In this document: in pieces, positions 16,148-24,584 of the stretch | Position numbering within the stretch: the first letter of the stretch is position 1 | How the letters are laid out: each line of letters begins with the position of its first letter | Notes under the pieces: generated by a model | Database searches by the model: none | What the model saw: the letters and a program-made list of their open reading frames with translations, nothing else | What the model was told of the DNA's origin: nothing | Origin: Streptomyces luteogriseus | GTDB lineage: Bacteria; Actinomycetota; Actinomycetes; Streptomycetales; Streptomycetaceae | Length of the DNA stretch: 64,000 nucleotides | Assembly (NCBI RefSeq): GCF_014205055.1 | Contig: NZ_JACHMS010000001.1 | Location: 4,278,001-4,342,000 of the forward strand | Direction of reading: 5' to 3' | Made by a program: the position numbers and the translations under genes

Positions 16148-17622
16148 ACAAGCCCCTGCGCCGGATCGCGATCTTCTGCGGCCTGCTCGTCCTGGCCCTG
16201 CTGATCCGCGACAACTGGATCCAGTACGTCCAGGCCGACGAGCTCAGGACCGACAAGAACAACCGCCGCGTCATCATCGAGCGCTACGCCTCACCCCGCG
16301 GCGACATCATCGTCGACGGGAAGCCGATCACCGGTTCCGCCGAGACGCCGGGCAGCGACTTCAAGTTCAAGCGCACCTACAAGGACGGCCCCATGTGGGC
16401 GCCCGTCACCGGCTACGCCTCCCAGGCCTTCGGCGCCAGCCAGATCGAGAACCTCGAGGACGGCATCCTCACCGGCAATGACGACCGGCTGTTCTTCCGC
16501 AACACTCTCGACATGCTCACCGGCAAGAAGCAGCAGGGTGGCAACGTCGTCACGACACTGAACGCCGCCGCGCAGAAGGCCGCGTACAACGGCCTGAAGC
16601 GGCAGGGCGGCAAGGGCTCCGTGGTCGCCCTGGAGCCGTCCACCGGCAAGATCCTGGCGCTGGCCTCGTTCCCGTCGTACGACCCGTCGTCCTTCGCCGG
16701 GAACTCCACGACGACGGACAGCAAGGCCTGGCAGAAGCTCCAGAAGAAGAACAACCCGGACGACCCGATGCTCAACCGGGCGCTGCGCGAGACCTACCCG
16801 CCCGGTTCCACCTTCAAGGTGGTCACCGCGGCCGCCGCTCTGGAGGACGGGCTGTACACGTCCGCCGACGCCAAGACGGACTCGCCTGACCCGTGGATCA
16901 TGAAGGGCACCACCACCAAGCTGCCCAACGAGGGCAACATCCCCTGCAAGAACGCGACGCTGCGGGTCGCCCTCCAGTACTCCTGCAACACCGTCTTCGG
17001 CAAGATCGGCTCGGACCTCGGCAACGACAAGATGCTGGACATGGCCAAGAAGTTCGGCTTCGACGAAGAGCAGTTCACACCGGTCCGCGCCAACGCCTCC
17101 GTCTTCTCCGACAACATGAACCCGTCGCAGACCGCGCTGTCCTCGATCGGTCAGTTCAACACCGCCGCCACCCCGCTGCAGATGGCCATGGTCGCCTCGG
17201 CCGTCGCCAACGACGGCAAGCTGATGAAGCCGTACATGGTCGACGAGCTTCAGTCTCCCGGCGTCGACCCGATCGCGAAGACCGACCCCGAAGAGCTGAG
17301 CCAGCCGCTGTCGGCGGAGAACGCCCAGATCCTCCAGTCGATGATGGAGACGGTCGTCGACAAGGGAACCGGCTCGAACGCCAAGATCCCCGGTGTCACG
17401 GTCGGCGGCAAGACCGGTACCGCCCAGCACGGCGTCGACAACAGCGAGAACCCCTACGCGTGGTTCATCTCCTACGCCAAGGGCGACGACGACAGCTCGC
17501 CGGTCGCCGTGGCAGTCGTCGTCGAGGACGACAACGCCGTCCGTGACGACATCTCCGGAGGCGGCCTCGCGGCCCCGATCGCGAGGAACGTGATGGAGGC
17601 GGTCATCAACAGCAAGAAGTGA
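16144..17622 (+). CDS. pbpA: class B penicillin-binding protein PbpA
   Basis: A 492-residue membrane-anchored transpeptidase. A single N-terminal span (IAIFCGLLVLALLIRDNW) precedes the dimerisation domain. The transpeptidase domain has the catalytic SxxK at Ser222-Lys225 (PPGSTFK), SxN at 280-282 (SCN) and KTG at 423-425. It crosslinks peptidoglycan with the SEDS partner encoded just upstream. No large extra domain. Orthologues are encoded next to pknB and pstP across Actinobacteria and are regulated by PknB phosphorylation. Confidence 0.95.
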   Translation: MNKPLRRIAIFCGLLVLALLIRDNWIQYVQADELRTDKNNRRVIIERYASPRGDIIVDGKPITGSAETPGSDFKFKRTYKDGPMWAPVTGYASQAFGASQIENLEDGILTGNDDRLFFRNTLDMLTGKKQQGGNVVTTLNAAAQKAAYNGLKRQGGKGSVVALEPSTGKILALASFPSYDPSSFAGNSTTTDSKAWQKLQKKNNPDDPMLNRALRETYPPGSTFKVVTAAAALEDGLYTSADAKTDSPDPWIMKGTTTKLPNEGNIPCKNATLRVALQYSCNTVFGKIGSDLGNDKMLDMAKKFGFDEEQFTPVRANASVFSDNMNPSQTALSSIGQFNTAATPLQMAMVASAVANDGKLMKPYMVDELQSPGVDPIAKTDPEELSQPLSAENAQILQSMMETVVDKGTGSNAKIPGVTVGGKTGTAQHGVDNSENPYAWFISYAKGDDDSSPVAVAVVVEDDNAVRDDISGGGLAAPIARNVMEAVINSKK

Positions 17623-17791
17623 CTCCGCTCACGCCTGCTTCACATCGGTGCACGTTGCGATACCGGTCCTGTATCGGCTGAGGGGCTTGACCAGGTCACA
17701 CAAAGCGAGCCGGGTACGGTAGGCCCGGACGGCAGCCTCCGACCGTACAAGCGTGCCGGTCGGGACCGACGGAGAGGGCTGGTAGGTAGCT

Positions 17792-19816
17792 ATGGAAGAG
17801 CCGCGTCGCCTCGGCGGCCGGTACGAACTGGGCCAGGTGCTCGGGCGTGGTGGCATGGCGGAGGTCTACCTCGCGCATGACACCCGCCTCGGCCGCACCG
17901 TGGCGGTGAAGACGCTGCGCGCGGATCTCGCGCGTGACCCTTCCTTCCAGGCCCGGTTCCGCCGGGAGGCCCAGTCGGCCGCCTCGCTCAACCATCCCGC
18001 GATCGTCGCGGTCTACGACACGGGCGAGGACTACATCGACAACGTGTCGATCCCGTACATCGTCATGGAGTACGTGGACGGCTCGACACTGCGTGAGCTG
18101 CTGCACTCCGGCCGCAAGCTGCTGCCGGAGCGTGCCATGGAGATGACCATCGGCATCCTCCAGGCCCTGGAGTACTCCCACCGCGCCGGCATCGTGCACC
18201 GCGACATCAAGCCGGCGAACGTCATGCTGACGCGCAACGGCCAGGTCAAGGTCATGGACTTCGGCATCGCCCGCGCCATGGGCGACTCCGGCATGACGAT
18301 GACGCAGACCTCCGCGGTCATCGGCACCGCCCAGTACCTCTCGCCGGAGCAGGCCAAGGGCGAGCAGGTCGACGCCCGCTCCGACCTGTACTCCACCGGC
18401 TGTCTGCTCTACGAGCTGCTGACCGTCCGCCCGCCGTTCGTCGGCGACTCCCCCGTGGCCGTGGCCTACCAGCACGTGCGGGAGGAGCCGCAGTCGCCGA
18501 GCGTCTTCGACCCCGAGATCACGCCCGAGATGGACGCGATCGTACTGAAGGCGCTCGTCAAGGACCCGGACTACCGCTACCAGTCGGCCGACGAGATGCG
18601 CGCCGACATCGAGGCCTGCCTCGACGGCCAGCCCGTCGCCGCCACCGCCGCGATGGGCGCGGTGGGCTACGGCGGCTACCCCGACGACCAGCCGACGACG
18701 GCCCTGCGCGCGGACTCCGGCGCCGGCGCCACGTCCATGCTGCCCCCGATGAACCCCGACGACGGCGGCTACGGCTACGACGACCGCCCCGACCGGCGTC
18801 GCGGGCAGCAGCGCAAGTCCAACACCTCCACGATCCTGCTGGTGGTGGCGGGCATCCTGGTCCTGGTCGGGGCGATCCTGATCGGCCGGTGGGCGTTCAG
18901 CGGCGACGGCGGCGTGGGCAACGACTCGCTCCCGGCGCCCAACTTCGTCGGCGAGTCGAAGAAGAGCGCCCAGCAGCTGGCCAAGAACTCCGACCTGGAA
19001 CTGACCTTCTCCAGCAAGCCCTGCGAGAACCAGGCCAAGGGCAACGTCTGCTCCCAGGACCCGAAGGCCGGGATCAAGGTCAACAAGGGCGACACCGTCT
19101 CCCTGGTCGTGTCGACCGGGGCGCCGAAGGTGGCGGTCCCCAGCGTGACCGGCCTCAGCCTCGACGAGGCGAAGGCGAAGCTGGAGGGCGACCGGTACCA
19201 GTTCGACGTCCAGACGGAGACTCGGGAGTCGCCGGAGGACCCGGGCACCGTGCTGGAGCAGGACCCGAGCACGGGCGACGAAGTCGAGAAGGGCTCCACG
19301 ATCACCCTGACCATCGCCAAGGAAGCGGAGAAGTCCACCGTCCCGGACGTCCTCGGCCAGAGCTGCGACGCGGCCAAGCAGCAGATGCAGGCCAGCGACC
19401 TGGTCGGCAACTGCACCGAGGTGGAGACCGACGACGACAACCAGGTCGGCAAGGTCATCCAGACCACGCCGCAGGCCGGCACGTCGGTCGACCCGAACTC
19501 CTCGGTCAACATCCAGATCGGCAAGAAGAAGCAGCAGCAGAAGGTCAAGGTCCCGCAGGTCGTCGGCCAGACGGTCGGCCAGGCCAAGCAGATCCTCGCG
19601 CAGGCCGGCTTCACCAACATCCAGTTCGCGGGCGGCAGCGACCAGAGCGACAACGCCCTCGTGGCCGGCCAGAACCCGGGTCCGAACCAAGAGGTGGACG
19701 ACCCGGCGGCCACGACGATCACCCTCCAGACCGTCGGCGTCGGAGGCGGCAACAACGGCGGCAACGGCAACGGCGGCATCTTCGGCGGCCTGAGCGGCAG
19801 CAACGAGGACGACTGA
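17792..19816 (+). CDS. pknB: PASTA-domain Ser/Thr protein kinase PknB
   Basis: A 674-residue receptor kinase. The catalytic domain (about 8-270) has GRGGMAEVYLA, the ATP-binding Lys in VAVKTLRAD, HRDIKPANV, DFGIARAM and the activation loop MTQTSAVIGTAQYLSPEQ with Thr residues for autophosphorylation. After a juxtamembrane linker comes one membrane helix (about 345-366), then four extracellular PASTA repeats (about 378-655) that bind lipid II or muropeptides, and a Gly/Asn tail. It is the sensor for the preceding fha, pstP, SEDS and PBP genes. A 169-bp upstream gap suggests its own promoter. Confidence 0.96.
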   Translation: MEEPRRLGGRYELGQVLGRGGMAEVYLAHDTRLGRTVAVKTLRADLARDPSFQARFRREAQSAASLNHPAIVAVYDTGEDYIDNVSIPYIVMEYVDGSTLRELLHSGRKLLPERAMEMTIGILQALEYSHRAGIVHRDIKPANVMLTRNGQVKVMDFGIARAMGDSGMTMTQTSAVIGTAQYLSPEQAKGEQVDARSDLYSTGCLLYELLTVRPPFVGDSPVAVAYQHVREEPQSPSVFDPEITPEMDAIVLKALVKDPDYRYQSADEMRADIEACLDGQPVAATAAMGAVGYGGYPDDQPTTALRADSGAGATSMLPPMNPDDGGYGYDDRPDRRRGQQRKSNTSTILLVVAGILVLVGAILIGRWAFSGDGGVGNDSLPAPNFVGESKKSAQQLAKNSDLELTFSSKPCENQAKGNVCSQDPKAGIKVNKGDTVSLVVSTGAPKVAVPSVTGLSLDEAKAKLEGDRYQFDVQTETRESPEDPGTVLEQDPSTGDEVEKGSTITLTIAKEAEKSTVPDVLGQSCDAAKQQMQASDLVGNCTEVETDDDNQVGKVIQTTPQAGTSVDPNSSVNIQIGKKKQQQKVKVPQVVGQTVGQAKQILAQAGFTNIQFAGGSDQSDNALVAGQNPGPNQEVDDPAATTITLQTVGVGGGNNGGNGNGGIFGGLSGSNEDD

Positions 19817-19843
19817 CCCCGCCCGCACCACACCGACCCACCC

Positions 19844-19880
19844 CCAGAGCCCCCGGCCCCACAGAGGCCGGGGGCTCTGG
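19844..19880 (+). terminator. terminator after pknB
   Basis: A perfect 15-bp stem (CCAGAGCCCCCGGCC / GGCCGGGGGCTCTGG) with a 7-nt loop, 28 bp after the pknB stop. It closes the fhaA-pknB series. Confidence 0.85.
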
Positions 19881-20012
19881 CGTGCGCAGCCGACGACAGG
19901 CCCGCAAGAGCGTACGTACGTCGATCGTGCCTTCATATGTCCCGACTCGTTCACCGGGTGGGGTGGGGAATCGGAACCCCGCCCCGGCCACACACGAGCC
20001 GAAGGGCAGAAC

Positions 20013-21044
20013 GTGATCAACGAAACGGCCTTGCTGGAATCACCGACACTGCGCGGCAGCGTGCTCGCCCGCACGGACGTACTCGACAGGGTCAAGGCAC
20101 TGTCGCTCCTGCCGGACGGGATGCATGTGACGACCGCGATGGTGGCGTCGTACTTCTCGGTGACGGTGGAGGTCATCCGCGCCCTCGTACACGACCACCG
20201 CGCAGAACTCGAAGCGAGCGGATATCGAGTTCTGACAGGGACAGAACTGAGTGACTTCAAGCAACTCAGTGGAATCCAGTCACGCACCCGCTCCCTAGCC
20301 CTCTTCCCCCGGCGCGCCGTCCTCAACATCGCCATGCTGCTCCGGGACAGCGATGTCGCACGTCAGGTGCGTGTGTACCTCCTCGACACGGAGTACCTGG
20401 CGCGCACACAGCCTGTGGAAAAGCCCGCCCCACTGGACGCCGCCGCCCTCGACGCCCGCATCGACCAGCGCATCACCCACGTCCTGGGAACGACCGTCGT
20501 CCCCATGTTCAACGCCCTGATCGAAACGTCGAGCGAGCACCGACGAGAGCTCATCGCCCTCCGGGCAGGCGTCCAGCGCATCGAGAAGCGGCTCCGACAG
20601 CACCACACCCGGCTGCAGCGGCTGGAAAGCCCCCGGGAGAACCGCCCCCTCGCCGGAGTCATGGCCGCCATGGACGCCATGAACGGGCGCGAGTTCGAAG
20701 AACACATCGCCGAGCTGCTCCGCCGCGACGGCTGCACCGACGTCGTCGTGCAGGGCGGCGGAAGGGACCGGGGCATCGACATCACCGCGCTCACGGCCGA
20801 CGGGCGGCGCGTCGTCGTTCAATGCAAGAGGTTCGCGCCCCACCTCTCCATCACCAGCCCCGAAGTCCAGAAGTTCCTCGGCGCCGCCAAGGTCCTGCAC
20901 GACTCCGAGGTCGCCCTGTTCGTGGCGACATGCCCCTTCACCCGCGACGCCCTCGACATCGCGGCCGAAAGCGGCATCACCGCCGTCCATCGTCGACTGG
21001 TCGAGGAATGGAGCGCCGGGGCGGCCCTGGGCGTCCTGGAGTAG
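20013..21044 (+). CDS. Mrr-type restriction endonuclease with N-terminal DNA-binding-like region
   Basis: A 343-residue protein. The C-terminal about 110 residues are a PD-(D/E)xK nuclease domain of the Mrr type: it opens MNGREFEEHIAELLRRDGC, with catalytic GRDRGIDITA and VVVQCKRF. The N-terminal about 130 residues (DVLDRVKALSLLPDGMHVTTAMVASYF, FPRRAVLNIAMLLRDSDVARQVRVYLLDTE) resemble BRO/KilA-N-like or anti-repressor-type modules of phage regulators; this half is less certain. A charged, probably coiled linker joins them. It may restrict modified or foreign DNA. Lone gene with terminators on both sides; GTG start at 20013. Confidence 0.8.
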   Translation: MINETALLESPTLRGSVLARTDVLDRVKALSLLPDGMHVTTAMVASYFSVTVEVIRALVHDHRAELEASGYRVLTGTELSDFKQLSGIQSRTRSLALFPRRAVLNIAMLLRDSDVARQVRVYLLDTEYLARTQPVEKPAPLDAAALDARIDQRITHVLGTTVVPMFNALIETSSEHRRELIALRAGVQRIEKRLRQHHTRLQRLESPRENRPLAGVMAAMDAMNGREFEEHIAELLRRDGCTDVVVQGGGRDRGIDITALTADGRRVVVQCKRFAPHLSITSPEVQKFLGAAKVLHDSEVALFVATCPFTRDALDIAAESGITAVHRRLVEEWSAGAALGVLE

Positions 21045-21063
21045 CGACCAGCGGGCAGCCAAA

Positions 21064-21102
21064 AGGCCCGAAGCCGCAAGAGAAAGTTGCGGCTTCGGGC
21101 CT
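21064..21102. terminator. bidirectional terminator between nuclease gene and sortase gene
   Basis: A perfect 16-bp stem (AGGCCCGAAGCCGCAA / TTGCGGCTTCGGGCCT) with a 7-nt loop, between two convergent genes and usable from both sides. Confidence 0.88.
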
Positions 21103-21140
21103 CCGCCATGCTAGCGGCCCACCTCCCACGAAGAAGGCAG

Positions 21141-21890
21141 TCAGCCCAGTTCCTTCGGCGGAGTCCGCTCGCTGTCCACCTTCTCCACCCGCTCCAGCTC
21201 GCCCCACACGACGTACCGGTACGTGCTCGTGTACACCGGCGTGCAGGTCGTCAGGGTGATGTAGTGGCCCGGCTTCTTCTTCCCCGATTCCTTCGGGACC
21301 TTGGACAGGACCTTGACGTTGTACTTCGAGGTCTCGGGAAGGATGTCGTAGACCTTGTAGACGTACCACTTGTCCTTCGTCTCGAAGACGATCGGGTCGC
21401 CCTTCTCGATCTTGTCGATGTTGTGGAACGCGGCGCCGTGGCCGTCGCGATGGGCGGCGAGGGAGAAGTTGCCGTTCTTGCCCGACATCGGCAGGGCCGA
21501 CTTGACGGGGTCGGTGTAGTAGCCGGCGACACCGTCGTTGAGGATCTTGTTCGACGTGCCCTTCTCGACCAGGACCTCGTCGTTCTTCATCGCGGGCACG
21601 TGCAGGAAGCCGATGCCGTTCCTGGTGTCCAGCGCGCCGGGGCCGCCACGGCCGTGCGCCCAGTCCTCACGGACCTTGTCGGCCTGCTTGCCGGCCGCGC
21701 GGTCGGCGACCACGTTCGTCCACCACAGTGAGTAGACGACGAACAGGCCGAGGACCAGGCCCGCGGTGATGAGGAGTTCCCCGAAGAAGCTGACCGCCAT
21801 GGCGACCGGGCCGGGCCTGCGACGTGCCGCAGGCGGCCGGGACGCCCCGCCGGTGTGCTTCTCGTGGTCGGTGTCGGTGGTCGCTGCCAC
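21141..21890 (-). CDS. srtE: class E sortase
   Basis: A 249-residue membrane transpeptidase with an N-terminal cytoplasmic tail, one span (about 33-57) and an extracellular sortase barrel. Catalytic residues: His in LAAHRDGH, Cys in TLTTCTP, Arg in TSTYRYVVWG. Class E enzymes in Streptomyces attach LAXTG-type proteins such as chaplins to peptidoglycan. Start GTG at 21890, 13 bp after the stop of the next sortase gene upstream in the transcript, so they form an operon. Confidence 0.92.
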   Translation of the reverse strand: MAATTDTDHEKHTGGASRPPAARRRPGPVAMAVSFFGELLITAGLVLGLFVVYSLWWTNVVADRAAGKQADKVREDWAHGRGGPGALDTRNGIGFLHVPAMKNDEVLVEKGTSNKILNDGVAGYYTDPVKSALPMSGKNGNFSLAAHRDGHGAAFHNIDKIEKGDPIVFETKDKWYVYKVYDILPETSKYNVKVLSKVPKESGKKKPGHYITLTTCTPVYTSTYRYVVWGELERVEKVDSERTPPKELG

Positions 21891-21903
21891 TGGTCATCTG
21901 CCC

Positions 21904-23040
21904 TTAACTGACGAGCGCATCCGGCTTGCCCTTGCTGCGCGGCCGTTCCTCGACCATCTTGCCCCAGACGATCATCCGGTACTTGCTGGTGAACTCCGGC
22001 GTGCACGTGGTCAGCGTGATGTAGCGGCCGGGCTTGGTGAATCCGGAGCCCGTGGGCACCGGATTCAGGACGCTCGTGTTGCTCGGCGGCGTCACCGGCA
22101 GGATCGACGCCATCTTGTAGACGAAGTACTCGTCCTGCGTCTCCACGACGATCGGGTCGCCCGGAGCGAGCTTGTTGATGTACCGGAACGGTTCTCCGTG
22201 GGTGTTGCGGTGCCCCGCGAGCCCGAAGTTGCCGCTCTTGTCGCCGGGCATCGCCGTCTTCAGTGCGCCCTCGGCGTAGTGGCCGACCATGCCCCGGTCG
22301 AGCACACCCTTGCTGTTGGTGCCCTCGGCGATCGGGACCACCACGTCCAGCTTCGGGATGTGCAGGATGGCGAAGCCCTGCCCGGGTTCGAAGGCCCCCG
22401 GGTTGCGCTTGCCGCTCGCCCAGTCGTTCTGGAGGCTGCTGGCCTCCTTGCCGGCCTGGGCGTGCGCCCGGACGTTCGTCCACCACAGCTGATAGGTGAC
22501 GAACAGCAGCATCAGCACGCCGGCCGTGATGAACACCTCACCGATCGCCCGGCTCGCGACGACCGCCGCGCCGGGCTTGCGCGCCCGCGCCTGCCGCCGC
22601 GCCTCGACCCGCGACAGCGGCGCCCGTGACCGGCTCCCGGAGCCGGTGGGCGCGGACGGGGTGTCCGACGTGTCCGAGGTTCCGCCATGGCGCCCGTGAC
22701 GGCGCTTGGCGGCCTTTCTGCGGGCCGCGCGGCCACCGTGGGTGGGTCCATCCCGCCGCGGTGCGGAAGAAGCCGCAGAGCCGGTCGTGGAGGCGCTTGT
22801 TGCCGGCGGGGGATCCGGAATCCGCAGCGCCACCGTCTCCTCGTCGACGGGCGGCAGATACGTCTCGTCCGGGACGGGTTCGTACGACGCGTACGGCTGC
22901 TGCGGCTGCTGCTGCGGCTGTGACTGCGGGGACACACCGTACGTCTCCCCGTCCGACCACTCCTCGAACGCACCCCGCGCCCCGTACGACTGCTGCCCGT
23001 ACGAGGTGTCGGACTCGCGCTCGGGGCGCAGGGCGGTCAC
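21904..23040 (-). CDS. srtE: class E sortase with long cytoplasmic N-terminus
   Basis: A 378-residue sortase. The first about 160 residues are disordered: a Gln/Pro-rich part, then a basic stretch with RRKAAKRRHGRHGG. The span is around AIGEVFITAGVLMLLFVTYQLWW, then the sortase fold with His in LAGHRNTHG, Cys in TLTTCTP and Arg in TSKYRMIVWG. The GTG at 23040 overlaps the stop of the amidotransferase gene by 4 bp (GTGA). Paired with the shorter sortase downstream; the tandem resembles the SrtE1/SrtE2 pair of S. coelicolor. Confidence 0.9.
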   Translation of the reverse strand: MTALRPERESDTSYGQQSYGARGAFEEWSDGETYGVSPQSQPQQQPQQPYASYEPVPDETYLPPVDEETVALRIPDPPPATSASTTGSAASSAPRRDGPTHGGRAARRKAAKRRHGRHGGTSDTSDTPSAPTGSGSRSRAPLSRVEARRQARARKPGAAVVASRAIGEVFITAGVLMLLFVTYQLWWTNVRAHAQAGKEASSLQNDWASGKRNPGAFEPGQGFAILHIPKLDVVVPIAEGTNSKGVLDRGMVGHYAEGALKTAMPGDKSGNFGLAGHRNTHGEPFRYINKLAPGDPIVVETQDEYFVYKMASILPVTPPSNTSVLNPVPTGSGFTKPGRYITLTTCTPEFTSKYRMIVWGKMVEERPRSKGKPDALVS

Positions 23041-23675
23041 GCCGAGGCCCTGCCCACCACCGGGGCGAGCCCGGCCGACCTCGCCACCGCGCCCTGGTCG
23101 CCGCACTCCACCAGCCAGTTGGCCAGCATCCGGTGTCCGTGCTCGGTCAGGACCGACTCGGGGTGGAACTGCACCCCCTCGACCGGCAGTTCGCGGTGCC
23201 TCAGACCCATCACGATGCCGTCGTGCGTACGGGCGGTGACCTCCAGCTCCGCCGGGACCGTGGCGGGCTCGGCGGCCAGCGAGTGGTAGCGCGTCGCCGT
23301 GAAGGGGGAGGGCATACCGGCGAAGACGCCGCCGCCACCGTGCTCGACCAGGGAGGTCTTGCCGTGCAGCAGCTCGGGCGCGCGGTCCACCACACCGCCG
23401 TACGCCACCTGCATCGACTGCATGCCGAGGCAGACGCCGAAGACCGGAACACCCGTGGCGGCGCAGTGCCGGACCATGTCGACGCAGACGCCGGCCTGCT
23501 CGGGCGTGCCCGGGCCCGGAGAGAGCAGGACCCCGTCGAAACCGTCCTGGGCGTGCGCCGTGGACACCTCGTCGTTGCGCAGGACCTCGCACTCGGCGCC
23601 GAGCTGGTAGAGGTACTGGACCAGGTTGAAGACGAAGCTGTCGTAGTTGTCGACGACGAGAATGCGCGCGCTCAC
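23037..23675 (-). CDS. glutamine amidotransferase, anthranilate/aminodeoxychorismate synthase component II
   Basis: A 212-residue class I amidotransferase of the TrpG/PabA type, beginning ILVVDNYDSFVFNLVQYL. Oxyanion motif LSPGPGTPEQAG, catalytic Cys in FGVCLGMQ, catalytic His-x-Glu in GVQFHPES. It supplies ammonia from glutamine to a chorismate-using partner, making anthranilate or 4-amino-4-deoxychorismate; which one cannot be told here because no component I lies nearby. GTG at 23675. Its ends overlap the small membrane protein gene and the sortase gene by 4 bp each. Confidence 0.92.
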   Translation of the reverse strand: MSARILVVDNYDSFVFNLVQYLYQLGAECEVLRNDEVSTAHAQDGFDGVLLSPGPGTPEQAGVCVDMVRHCAATGVPVFGVCLGMQSMQVAYGGVVDRAPELLHGKTSLVEHGGGGVFAGMPSPFTATRYHSLAAEPATVPAELEVTARTHDGIVMGLRHRELPVEGVQFHPESVLTEHGHRMLANWLVECGDQGAVARSAGLAPVVGRASA

Positions 23676-23833
23676 TGGTTGTCCACCGTCACATCGTTGA
23701 AGGGCAGCAGCGGTTCCGCCCACGGGAAGACGTACTGGAAGAGGACGTAGACCACGGCCACGACCAGGACGAGTGAGGTCACTGCCTTCGCCCACGTGTT
23801 ACCCGGCAGATGCCGCCAGATCCAGCCGTACAT
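23672..23833 (-). CDS. small membrane protein (53 aa)
   Basis: Starts MYGWIWRHLPGNTWAKAV, then one strong membrane helix (SLVLVVAVVYVLFQYVF), then a short polar tail ending VTVDNQ. It overlaps the amidotransferase start by 4 bp, evidence for real translation. No recognised family; placed in the sortase/amidotransferase operon. A conserved small protein is likely but its role is unknown. Confidence 0.72.
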   Translation of the reverse strand: MYGWIWRHLPGNTWAKAVTSLVLVVAVVYVLFQYVFPWAEPLLPFNDVTVDNQ

Positions 23834-23886
23834 GCCGTCCCTTCCGTCGTACCACGGCACCAGACCCACGCCGTACAGCCACCAGA

Positions 23887-24564
23887 CTAACGGCGCAGCG
23901 CCTCCGGTTTCCCGGCCTCCACGGGCTGGGTGGAGTCCAGGTGCGCCCAGACGATCAGACGGTGACTGTGCCCCCACTCCGGTTCGCACGTGGTCAGCGT
24001 CAGATACCGGCCCGAACGCGTGTACCCGGAAGTACGTGGGACAGGGTCGATCACCTCGATGTCCGAGGGCACTGTTTTGTACGGTCCTTTGTCGATCCGA
24101 TACGTGAACCAGGTCGTGCCGTCGGTCAGCACCACGGCGTCACCCCGCCTGAGCTCGGGGAAGTCCTTGAACGGGTCCCCATACGTGCGACGGTGGCCGG
24201 CGACCGCGAAATTTCCCCTCTGCCCGAGCTGGGCCGTCTCGGCGTAGTGGCCGAGGCCCTTCTTCAAGGTGCCGGGGGCGGTGCCTTCGAGCACGGGCTT
24301 GTTCCACGTGAAACCAAGCCGCGGGATGTACATGATCGCGAAAGGCCTGCCCTTGGCGTAGGGCGCGGGCTTCGCCGGGCCCGCGGGGGAGCCGGCAGCC
24401 GGCGCACGGGGCCTGGACCACTCCTTCCGGAGCAGGTCGATCTGGTCGTCCATGACGCCGTCGGCCCGCACGCCGGTCCAGAAGAGCACATAGACGACGA
24501 ACAGCACGATCAGGCTGCCGACGGTGATGCACAGTTCGCTGACGGTCCTGACGATCACGCGCAC
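23887..24564 (-). CDS. class E sortase (third copy)
   Basis: A 225-residue sortase with a short N-terminus and a span at about 5-30 (VSELCITVGSLIVLFVVYVLFW). Catalytic His in VAGHRRTYG, Cys in TLTTCEP, Arg in GHSHRLIVWAH. The Cys is followed by EP rather than TP as in the other two, so its substrate preference may differ. GTG at 24564 with GGGGGAG upstream. Same strand and operon as the other two sortases, separated by the small membrane protein and amidotransferase genes. Confidence 0.9.
   Translation of the reverse strand: MRVIVRTVSELCITVGSLIVLFVVYVLFWTGVRADGVMDDQIDLLRKEWSRPRAPAAGSPAGPAKPAPYAKGRPFAIMYIPRLGFTWNKPVLEGTAPGTLKKGLGHYAETAQLGQRGNFAVAGHRRTYGDPFKDFPELRRGDAVVLTDGTTWFTYRIDKGPYKTVPSDIEVIDPVPRTSGYTRSGRYLTLTTCEPEWGHSHRLIVWAHLDSTQPVEAGKPEALRR
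24301..24314. promoter_or_regulatory. parS-like site with one mismatch
   Basis: GTTCCACGTGAAAC matches the parS consensus at 13 of 14 bases and lies inside the third sortase coding region. The single change breaks the left arm of the palindrome. Possible weak ParB site. Confidence 0.35.
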
Positions 24565-24584
24565 CGGCAGCTCCCCCGGTCCGG

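Noticed and set aside
17696..20335. 879-codon minus-strand frame under pknB
   Set aside because: Shadow of the pknB coding strand; Leu/Val/Gly-rich without domains, typical of high-GC DNA.
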